Shown: piece after piece, positions 16,447 to 23,061 of the stretch
Layout of the letters: each line of letters opens with the position of its first letter
Position numbering within the stretch: position 1 is the stretch's first letter
Assembly: GCA_900542595.1 (NCBI GenBank)
Contig: UQOB01000013.1
Coordinates: forward strand, 1 to 23,859
DNA length: 23,859 bases
Reading direction: 5' to 3'
Source: an uncultured Mollicutes bacterium
GTDB taxonomy: Bacteria; Bacillota_I; Bacilli_A; RFN20; CAG-826
Made by a program: the position numbers and the translations under genes
Notes under the pieces: model-generated
What the model was told of the DNA's origin: nothing
The model's input: the letters and a program-made list of their open reading frames with translations, nothing else
Databases searched by the model: none

Positions 16447-16455
16447 GTTTTGCGC

Positions 16456-17289
16456 TTAGATCTTTTCAATCGCTTCAACCGCTTTATCGAAGTCGTGACC
16501 GTGGTAATCCTCGGCCCGTCCTTCATCGATAAGCTTTCTAAAGTTACTATCCAGCGGTAGTTCCGCTAAGAGGGGGAGCTTATATTCTTCGGCGATCTTT
16601 TGAATCTTGTCTTCCCCGAATAAATCGATCTTTTCTCCGCAGTGGGGGCATTTGACGTAGGCCATATTTTCAATGAGACCTAACATCGGGATATGCATTT
16701 CGTCCGCCATGTTGACGCTTTTACTGACGACAAGGCTCACTAAGTCTTGTGGGGAGCTTACGACGATACAACCATCGACCGGAATTTGTTGGAAGACGGT
16801 CAAGGGGACATCCCCGGTTCCCGGCGGCATATCAATCAGTAAATAATCGAGTTCCCCAAAGATGACTTGGCTATAGAGTTGGCTCACTAAGTTACTGATC
16901 ATCGGGCCCCGCCAAACGAGAGGGGCAGAGGGGTTTTCTAAGAGTAAGTTACTACTGATAATCGGCATTTTGTTCTTGGTTAAAGCCGGATAAATTCCGT
17001 TTTCATCCCCGTCACAAAGGTAGGCTTTAAAGCCGAAAGCTTGGGGGATACTGGGGCCGGTGACATCGGCATCAAGGATCCCGACCTTATAGCCTTTGTT
17101 TTTTAAGCTGACCGCGACAAGAGTGGTCACTAAGCTTTTCCCGACACCGCCTTTTCCGCTGATGATAGCGATGGTTTTTTTAATTTTGCTGAGCTCATGG
17201 GGTTTAAGTTTTTCAATCCCCCGACTTCCGCAATTTTCGATGCTACAATTTTCGCAATTGTGGTCACAAGTTGCTTGTTCTTTTTCCAT
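16456..17289 (-). CDS. mrp: Mrp/NBP35-family Fe-S cluster carrier ATPase
   Basis: 277-aa cytoplasmic P-loop ATPase of the MinD/Mrp class, which holds a transient [4Fe-4S] cluster and passes it to apo-proteins. Seen: deviant Walker A GKGGVGKS (45-52), GILDADVTGPSIP (70-82), LLIDMPPGTGDVPLT (150-164), and the CPHC motif (Cys214, Cys217) that binds a bridging cluster between two subunits. The N-terminus has four cysteines (Cys8, 12, 15, 20 in CDHNCENCSIENC), resembling the extra N-terminal cluster of NBP35-type proteins, in place of the MIP18-like domain found in longer bacterial Mrp proteins. The start is supported by a TGAGGAAA Shine-Dalgarno and a near-consensus promoter. It is single, divergent from the metal-exporter gene and convergent with the CBS gene. 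Confidence 0.92.
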   Translation of the reverse strand: MEKEQATCDHNCENCSIENCGSRGIEKLKPHELSKIKKTIAIISGKGGVGKSLVTTLVAVSLKNKGYKVGILDADVTGPSIPQAFGFKAYLCDGDENGIYPALTKNKMPIISSNLLLENPSAPLVWRGPMISNLVSQLYSQVIFGELDYLLIDMPPGTGDVPLTVFQQIPVDGCIVVSSPQDLVSLVVSKSVNMADEMHIPMLGLIENMAYVKCPHCGEKIDLFGEDKIQKIAEEYKLPLLAELPLDSNFRKLIDEGRAEDYHGHDFDKAVEAIEKI

Positions 17290-17306
17290 AATTTTCCTCA
17301 GTGGGG

Positions 17307-17335
17307 ATTATAGTCTTGATGCTTTTCTTTCTCAA
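17307..17335 (-). promoter_or_regulatory. Promoter of the Mrp ATPase gene
   Basis: On the minus strand TTGAGA (17330-17335), 17 nt, perfect TATAAT (17307-17312), then a short leader with TGAGGAAA before ATG at 17289. Confidence 0.8.
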
Positions 17336-17404
17336 CCGATTTACATCCTTATAAATATATATAAAGAGCTCAAAGGCTTGACAAGAGGTATACAATTAAG
17401 CCAT

Positions 17405-18301
17405 ATGGTAGAAGTCCTCCTCGATAGTCTTTACGATAGCATTAAAATCTTCCTCCTGGCTTTTCTTTTCCATTTTATCTTTAGTTTCTTTGAAAATAAG
17501 ATTGTCAAAGTCCTTAAAAGAACGGAAAAGTGGGGGCCAGTCTTTGGGAGTTTATTTGGAAGTGTTCCCCAATGCGGAGTCCCCGTCGTCAGTAGTGACC
17601 TCTATCACAAAGGCCACATCACTTTAGGGACTTTAATCGCGATCTTTATTGCTTGTAACGATGAAGCCTTACCGATTCTCTTTATGAATCCGATCGATAG
17701 TCCCCGCTTTATGGCTCCTTTCCTACTTTTATTTTTAAAGATTGTCATCGCGATGACCATCGGGCTTTTGGTGGATTTTATCTTCCGTAAACAAGAGAAA
17801 AAGGTCGATGAACATTTAGAACATTGTCACGGGGAAGAGGGGCTGCATATCGGGTGCTGCCACCATGAGATCGATGGGGGTGAAGAAGAAAGTAAACTCC
17901 ATCGGTATTTCATCCATCCCTTCTTCCATTCTTTTAAGATTTTTCTCTATAGCTTTGTCATCATCTTTATCTTTGGGACCATCATCTATTATGTGGGGGA
18001 AGAAAGAATCGAACAGTTCTTGGTTTCGAATTACTATTTAACCCCGGTATATGCTTCGCTTATCGGCTTAGTTCCTAACTGCGCTAGCAGCGTTCTTTTA
18101 AGTAACCTCTTCAACGAAGGACTATTGCCTTTCTCTTCCCTTTTAGCGGGCCTTTCGATTAACGCGGGGCTCGGTCCTCTCTTCCTTTTTAAGAATAAAA
18201 AGTTCCGGTTTAAAGCTATCCTTATTTATTTTGGGCTCTTCATTTTATCGCTCGGTATCGGTTACGCTTTTTTACCTTTAACGACGGTTCTTGGATTTTG
18301 A
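17405..18301 (+). CDS. Putative manganese/heavy-metal exporter (ArsP_2 type)
   Basis: I place the start at ATG 17405 (298 aa); the open frame extends further upstream only because it runs antisense to the Mrp gene. The protein has two related halves of membrane helices, each with a signature Pro-x-Cys: VPQCGVPVVSSDLYHKGHIT (PQCG at 55-58) and VPNCASSVLLSNLFNEG (PNCA at 224-227), the hallmark of the putative 10-TM heavy-metal exporter family (PF11449), also annotated as a putative manganese transporter. Between the halves is a hydrophilic loop (~128-168) with a dense His/Cys patch (EHLEHCHGEEGLHIGCCHHE), likely metal-binding. FIACNDEALP (81-90) is a conserved polar membrane motif. TACAAT lies 8 nt before the ATG. 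The true substrate cannot be told from sequence. It is divergent from the Fe-S carrier gene. Confidence 0.8.
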   Translation: MVEVLLDSLYDSIKIFLLAFLFHFIFSFFENKIVKVLKRTEKWGPVFGSLFGSVPQCGVPVVSSDLYHKGHITLGTLIAIFIACNDEALPILFMNPIDSPRFMAPFLLLFLKIVIAMTIGLLVDFIFRKQEKKVDEHLEHCHGEEGLHIGCCHHEIDGGEEESKLHRYFIHPFFHSFKIFLYSFVIIFIFGTIIYYVGEERIEQFLVSNYYLTPVYASLIGLVPNCASSVLLSNLFNEGLLPFSSLLAGLSINAGLGPLFLFKNKKFRFKAILIYFGLFILSLGIGYAFLPLTTVLGF

Positions 18302-18362
18302 AATAAAACTCTATTTTCGTATTATATCGTTAGCTGTTTAGGTTATATTTTTATTTTTATTA

Positions 18363-18390
18363 TTGAAAGTAGTTATTTAAGTTCTAGAAT
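18363..18390 (+). promoter_or_regulatory. Leaderless promoter of cassette 1
   Basis: TTGAAA (18363-18368), 16 nt, TAGAAT (18385-18390), 6 nt (aaaacc), ATG (18397). The TAG of the hexamer is itself an in-frame stop, so the ATG cannot be moved upstream. The same layout, with the same aaaacc, precedes cassette 2. Confidence 0.7.
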
Positions 18391-18396
18391 AAAACC

Positions 18397-19293
18397 ATGG
18401 TTACAGAAATTTTAATGGATTTACTAGCTATTAGCTCTTTGACTGCTGTTAATGCCCCAAATTCGAACATAGTTAAATATTCCAATCAAAGTGCTGGCAT
18501 TGATGCTAGTTGGGTTGCTTGTGGCGAGACTAATTATATGAATATTTTAGATAACAATTACGGATATGTTCTTTTTAAATATTCTACATATGCGATGCCT
18601 TTTACCGATGACAGTAATTTAGTGTTGGGTCTCATTGACGTTTCATTTACGCCTGGGATTGCAGCGCATGAGTATTCAGATAAATATTCATCTAATTCGA
18701 AGCTTAAAAAAGGTTATATTGAAGCAAAATATATCAATAATTATCAAGATTATTCTCAAGGGTATAAACGAACTTCTTCAGTTAGAATTATTGAATTTTG
18801 GCCCCAATCAACGACGTTTGTAACTACTATAACATCTTCTTTTTCGCAGAGCTTTTCAATAGATTTAAATTTAAACTTTGGCGACCGTTCCGGTATCAGT
18901 TCAGGCGGTGGCGCTTATTTAGAACAGACTGGGAACGCTAGTGTGGGTTTTGGCTACCAAATCAGTTCAACAGAAACGACAAGTACAGTAAGTGAAGACC
19001 CGTTATTATCTAGCCAGCGGGCACCTGATGACCCGGAAAGAACAATTTATTGGAATTATACAATTTTAAATGCCAACATCGCTGGTGTTGCGACTTACCG
19101 TTTCCAAGGTTTTGTTTTATTGGAAGTTGCTAAAGACAATGTCGGATATGATGCATATTCAACCATGACGGAATTTACAATTAAGTTTCAAAACCAATTT
19201 TGTTATTCAATTATCAATGATTTTTGGTTTGACACACCTGTTTATTCAACAAATTTTAGAATTAATCCATTTGTAGAAGGCCCACTTGAATGA
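18397..19293 (+). CDS. Cassette 1 exported-type protein, unrecognised family
   Basis: 298 aa. The N-terminus, MVTEILMDLLAISSLTAVNA, is hydrophobic like a signal peptide but has Glu and Asp and no Lys/Arg before or in the core. The rest is beta-rich with many Ser, Thr, Tyr and Asn, ending without a membrane anchor. It is a clear though divergent paralogue of the 22199-23056 product; shared blocks are TEIL..LLA, DLVL/NLVL, F.PG..A.E, DYSQGYKRT...IIEFWPQS (DYSHGFKRT...IVDYWPKS there), SSQR..(D/N)D and a late C-Y-S-I motif. I do not recognise the family. Its stop overlaps the ATG of the ABC gene by 4 nt (ATGA), so translation is coupled; it is likely a substrate, adaptor or extracellular partner of that transporter. 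Which of these is inference. Confidence 0.7.
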   Translation: MVTEILMDLLAISSLTAVNAPNSNIVKYSNQSAGIDASWVACGETNYMNILDNNYGYVLFKYSTYAMPFTDDSNLVLGLIDVSFTPGIAAHEYSDKYSSNSKLKKGYIEAKYINNYQDYSQGYKRTSSVRIIEFWPQSTTFVTTITSSFSQSFSIDLNLNFGDRSGISSGGGAYLEQTGNASVGFGYQISSTETTSTVSEDPLLSSQRAPDDPERTIYWNYTILNANIAGVATYRFQGFVLLEVAKDNVGYDAYSTMTEFTIKFQNQFCYSIINDFWFDTPVYSTNFRINPFVEGPLE

Positions 19294-22052
19294 TTAAAGC
19301 CATTCACCTCTTTAAAACCTACCCCGATACAGGACGTACTGCTCTTCGTGACGTGTCTTTCACCTTACCTAATACGGGTCTCGTTCTTTTAAAAGGGGAA
19401 AGTGGAAGTGGGAAGAGCACTCTTTTAAGTGCTATCTCAACCTTAGAAGAAGTAGATAAAGGAAGCATCACCTTTAACGATAAAGTCATCACCTCTTTTT
19501 CAAAGAAAGAGAAACAAGAATATTTAAAAAACGATATTGCTATATGTTTCCAAGATAAGAACCTCGTCCCTTATTTAACGGTTGAAGAGAATATCTTACC
19601 TTATGCCTCCAATAAAGATTACTTAAAGACCATCACTTATTTAGGTCTTACCTCTCTTTTAAAAAGTAAAGTCATGACTTTGTCCGGCGGTGAACAAGAA
19701 CGGGTCAGTATCTTAAGAGCTACCCTTAAAAAGAGTAAAGTCCTTCTTCTTGATGAACCTGCTAATTCGCTTGATGAAGATAATGTTGATAAAGTCTTTA
19801 CCTTATTAAAAAATATATCGAAAGATAAGCTTGTCATCATAAGCAGCCATATCCCTCTTCCTAAAAGTGTTACCCCAGACGTAACACTCAATATGGAAAA
19901 AGGGGAACTCTTATCTTACGAAGTAAATAATAAAGACGTCTTTAAAACAGAAACTAAAGAAGAAGAGCAAGACTTCTTTCCTCCAAAAAAAGTTCTTATC
20001 ACTTCTTTCTTTAAAGAAGTCTTCCGGAGTCTCTTTCATTTTAAGACGAGACTCATAACAAGCATCGTTATTTTGTTTTTAAGCTTAGTGACTATTTTAA
20101 GCGGCCTATCTTCCTTATTTACAAATGAAAATGCCGTTATTTTTCAAGGAATTAGGAGTAATGCTGGAGGGTTATCGTCTTACGTTTCTTTAGGGTACGA
20201 TATTTCCAGAAATAGTCAGGAAACATATAGCTTTTTACCAAGCGACCAAGATTATATTGGTTTCCCTGTCTATAGCTCTCGTTCGTCTATTGAAACAACT
20301 AATATCACTACAAGGTATTCGCGTGTTTCCGATAATATCAATCTTCGTAAGCTTTGTTCTTCTCCGTCCGGCTACATGAAGTGGGAAGATGTGTCTTCTT
20401 TTTTTCCTCTTCTTTTTGGGAGTTCTCCTAAAAATAATGAATGCCTTATCAGCCGTTTTTCTTTTTCAATATTCGAGGAACATGGTTTTTATAGCCAGGA
20501 GATGAAGCTCGCCCCTCATTCTTTTAGTGAAGAAGAATTTTTGTCTTTCGCTCCGACCATCTCTCTTTCTTATTCACTTAACGAACTTCCTCTCACTATC
20601 GTTGGTATTTATGATGATGGGTTAGAAGAATTTATTGATAAATATCTCTCTACAATAGACAATAGCCCCGTAAGTAATAGCTATAGTAACGAAGTTTATG
20701 TTGGAGCGGTTTTACAAAATATTTTTGTTAATCAAGACACTTTACAGGCTTTATTTAATTATAGTTCTCTTAATGATTTTTCTACCCCGAACAATGAACT
20801 CTTTGCCATCTATTCTTTTAATAACCATTTAATGAATGGTCAACTTTATAAGGTTGATAGCAGCGATATAAATCTAAGCAAAGAAGACGGCATTTATCTT
20901 TCGCCTGAAAATTTTTTAAGAGTTTACCCGTCTTACGGAAATATCGATTTCACGCTTCCTTACGTTGATTTAAGGTCGGTCACAAAAGAAACTCTCTTTT
21001 CTTCTTTGTTACCCTTTAAAAACCAAACTCTTAACCTCGCCGAGTTATTAGAAGAAGATTATAAAAAACTCGCTTGTTTTTATTATGTTAGTAATTTAGA
21101 AAACAACGATTACTTAGCTTTATTTGCCCATGATATGGTAGAAAAAGGTTATATAACGGAAGACTACATTGGAAATTATGATCTTTTAAAAACTTATTAC
21201 GCCCTATGTTTATCGGGGGGAACCTGGCCATTTTTGGATAGTTTGTATGAAAATAATCCCTATGGGGAAAACGGAAAAAATATCGTTAAGACTTTCCTCA
21301 GTGAGTTTTTACCATCACTTACCGAAACCCTTCCTTTAACGATAAATTATACGAAAGACTTATATAGCAGTAAACTAACGAAAGAATTTAAAGTCATCGG
21401 TTTTAGCTTCTCTTTATCAGGTAACGAAAACGAATTGATGTTTAGTAATAGCGACGATTACAATTATTTCTTAAATTTTTATTACAATCCAAAGCAAGCG
21501 TATTTCACTGTAATTCCTCTCTCTTTATATAGCTTTTCGGATATTATAGCTTTTAAAGATAGTTTAAATTCTTCTTCTTTTTGCTTAAGAGGAGTGGTAG
21601 CGAACGCTAGTAGAACAATATACAGTGTGACCCATAATCTTTTGACTATCATTATCACTTCCGTCGCTTTTGTTGTTCTTTTAATAATATCTGTCATCTT
21701 GCTTCTCTATCTTTATAATTCAATTAACATTTTGTCCATCCGGGAAGACAGTGTCCGCCTGTCTTTCGGGGCTCCAACTTTCCCCTTTTTCTTAAGAAAC
21801 TTTATGACGATGTTTCTAATAAGTTTAATGAGCCTTGTTCTTTCTATCCCGTTTAGTTATCTTGTTCTTTATTTATTAAACTCCATTTTCTCTTCATGGG
21901 TTTCTATCACCTCAACTTACGTGATGGTGGAACCTATTTTATTTCTCATCTTACTCATTTTGCTTATTGTTCTTTCTTCCCTCATCTCTCTTCTCGTTAT
22001 TTTTAAAAATAAGAAAAATCTAAACAAAGCCTTAAAAGAAGCTTTCCACTAA
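19290..22052 (+). CDS. MacB/FtsX-type ABC transporter, ATPase-permease fusion
   Basis: 920 aa. Residues 1-215 are a complete ATPase: Walker A GESGSGKS (36-43), Q-loop Gln88 in CFQDKNLVPYLTVEENI, signature LSGGE (131-135), Walker B VLLLDEP with Glu156, and H-loop His187. Then comes a basic linker and one membrane helix (~255-275), an extracellular region of about 510 residues (~276-785), and three helices (~786-808, 838-866, 881-905). This 1+3 helix topology with a large outer domain is that of MacB-like (type VII) ABC systems, here fused in the order ATPase-permease as in MacB. The REDSVRLSFGAP coupling segment between helices 2 and 3 fits FtsX permeases. Such machines couple cytoplasmic ATP use to work outside the membrane. 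It is translationally coupled to the exported-type protein before it. From codon 9 its 5' part is identical to the gene at 23062. Confidence 0.92.
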   Translation: MIKAIHLFKTYPDTGRTALRDVSFTLPNTGLVLLKGESGSGKSTLLSAISTLEEVDKGSITFNDKVITSFSKKEKQEYLKNDIAICFQDKNLVPYLTVEENILPYASNKDYLKTITYLGLTSLLKSKVMTLSGGEQERVSILRATLKKSKVLLLDEPANSLDEDNVDKVFTLLKNISKDKLVIISSHIPLPKSVTPDVTLNMEKGELLSYEVNNKDVFKTETKEEEQDFFPPKKVLITSFFKEVFRSLFHFKTRLITSIVILFLSLVTILSGLSSLFTNENAVIFQGIRSNAGGLSSYVSLGYDISRNSQETYSFLPSDQDYIGFPVYSSRSSIETTNITTRYSRVSDNINLRKLCSSPSGYMKWEDVSSFFPLLFGSSPKNNECLISRFSFSIFEEHGFYSQEMKLAPHSFSEEEFLSFAPTISLSYSLNELPLTIVGIYDDGLEEFIDKYLSTIDNSPVSNSYSNEVYVGAVLQNIFVNQDTLQALFNYSSLNDFSTPNNELFAIYSFNNHLMNGQLYKVDSSDINLSKEDGIYLSPENFLRVYPSYGNIDFTLPYVDLRSVTKETLFSSLLPFKNQTLNLAELLEEDYKKLACFYYVSNLENNDYLALFAHDMVEKGYITEDYIGNYDLLKTYYALCLSGGTWPFLDSLYENNPYGENGKNIVKTFLSEFLPSLTETLPLTINYTKDLYSSKLTKEFKVIGFSFSLSGNENELMFSNSDDYNYFLNFYYNPKQAYFTVIPLSLYSFSDIIAFKDSLNSSSFCLRGVVANASRTIYSVTHNLLTIIITSVAFVVLLIISVILLLYLYNSINILSIREDSVRLSFGAPTFPFFLRNFMTMFLISLMSLVLSIPFSYLVLYLLNSIFSSWVSITSTYVMVEPILFLILLILLIVLSSLISLLVIFKNKKNLNKALKEAFH
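19314..20087 (+). repeat. Identical direct repeat, copy 1 (ATPase domain)
   Basis: These 774 bases match 23086-23859 base for base where compared, at an offset of 3772. Identity begins exactly at codon 9 of each ABC gene and reaches the window edge, so the true length is unknown. It covers the whole ATPase domain, the linker and the start of the first membrane helix. Confidence 0.9.
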
Positions 22053-22165
22053 ATTTAATATTTATCTTTTCAATTTTGTAAATAGTTTTGTTAACTCATT
22101 TTTAAATCAATCTTTTTAATAAAAGTGCGCTAAATATCATAAGAAAATAGCTATTAAATTAATAT

Positions 22166-22192
22166 TTGAAATCTTTTAAACCGTGATAAAAT
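22166..22192 (+). promoter_or_regulatory. Leaderless promoter of cassette 2
   Basis: TTGAAA (22166-22171), 15 nt, TAAAAT (22187-22192), 6 nt (aaaacc), GTG (22199). TAA at 22187-22189 is in frame, so GTG is the earliest possible start. No terminator is evident between 22052 and here, so readthrough from cassette 1 is possible. The rest of 22053-22165 is AT-rich with no gene seen. Confidence 0.65.
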
Positions 22193-22198
22193 AAAACC

Positions 22199-23056
22199 GT
22201 GAACAGTTTAATAACAGAACTTTTAACGGTTGCTTTAGTTTCTTTGGGCTCTAGTGCTAATTCTTCTTTCATAGAGGGAAGGCCGTATGGTCTATCTAAT
22301 AATTGGCGAGAAAAAAATGAGATAGCAACGACCACAGTTATCAATAGCAAGATTGGTTATGTGACGCAGGAGTTAATTCAATCTTATTACATTCCTTATA
22401 CCGATAAACATGATTTGGTTTTAGAACGTTTTCAATATAACTTTGTACCAGGAAAACATGCCATTGAGGATGTACATGCTTCTCTCGATTACGATGAGAC
22501 TTCTGTTCTTAAACTTTGCACTATGCAGGTCACCTATGATAGTGAATATTTAGATTATAGCCACGGCTTTAAAAGGACTGGTCCTTTAACAATTGTTGAT
22601 TATTGGCCGAAAAGCTCTTCTTCGATTGTCACCTTAACTAAAAGTGTAAACGAGACCTATACTTCCGAATTTAGAAGTTACTTTGAAGCTAGTTTAAAGT
22701 GGGATATCTTGCCAGAGGTTTCTATTTCTTGCGGCACTGAAACTTCTAGTACTTATACTATTTCTTACACAAAAAGTTCCTCCACAACTCTTGAGATTCC
22801 TAGTGTTTCAAGCCAGCGAACAAGTAACGATTATCTGCATGATCTTTCCGTATACTTCACTCTCGATTTTTCAGCTGCTGGAGGAGATTATTCTTCTAGT
22901 TTTTGTTTTGAATATTATTTACTTCTTAAAGTTGGGAAAGGAGCAGTTTCCTTCCCGGAGAATACAACTATTTTTGAACTTGATTTAAGTATGGAATGTT
23001 ATTCCATTTATACTCCTAATCCGGCTACTTATTCGGCGAAAACTATCGTTCTTTAG
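22199..23056 (+). CDS. Cassette 2 exported-type protein, paralogue of cassette 1
   Basis: 285 aa from a GTG start fixed by an in-frame stop just upstream and by a leaderless promoter. The N-terminus reads (M)NSLITELLTVALVSLGSSA, again a hydrophobic leader with Glu and no basic residue, aligning with the TEIL..LLA leader of the cassette 1 protein. The body is Ser/Thr/Tyr-rich and beta-like, with the family blocks KHDLVLERF, FVPGKHAIED, YLDYSHGFKRT, TIVDYWPKSSSSIVTLTKS, SSQRTSND and ECYSIY. Overall similarity to the first paralogue is low outside these blocks, in contrast with the identical transporter ATPases. No family recognised. The next ABC gene starts 6 nt after the stop. It may be a substrate or extracellular partner of that transporter. 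Confidence 0.7.
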   Translation: MNSLITELLTVALVSLGSSANSSFIEGRPYGLSNNWREKNEIATTTVINSKIGYVTQELIQSYYIPYTDKHDLVLERFQYNFVPGKHAIEDVHASLDYDETSVLKLCTMQVTYDSEYLDYSHGFKRTGPLTIVDYWPKSSSSIVTLTKSVNETYTSEFRSYFEASLKWDILPEVSISCGTETSSTYTISYTKSSSTTLEIPSVSSQRTSNDYLHDLSVYFTLDFSAAGGDYSSSFCFEYYLLLKVGKGAVSFPENTTIFELDLSMECYSIYTPNPATYSAKTIVL

Positions 23057-23061
23057 CTATT

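Noticed and set aside
17378..17396. TTGACA (17378-17383) paired with TACAAT (17391-17396) as a promoter of the exporter gene
   Set aside because: The spacing is only 7 nt, so they cannot be one sigma-70-type promoter.
17096..17404. Upstream extension of the metal-exporter frame to 17096
   Set aside because: It runs antisense through the Mrp ATPase gene and its promoter. Family length and the first membrane helix fit a start at 17405.
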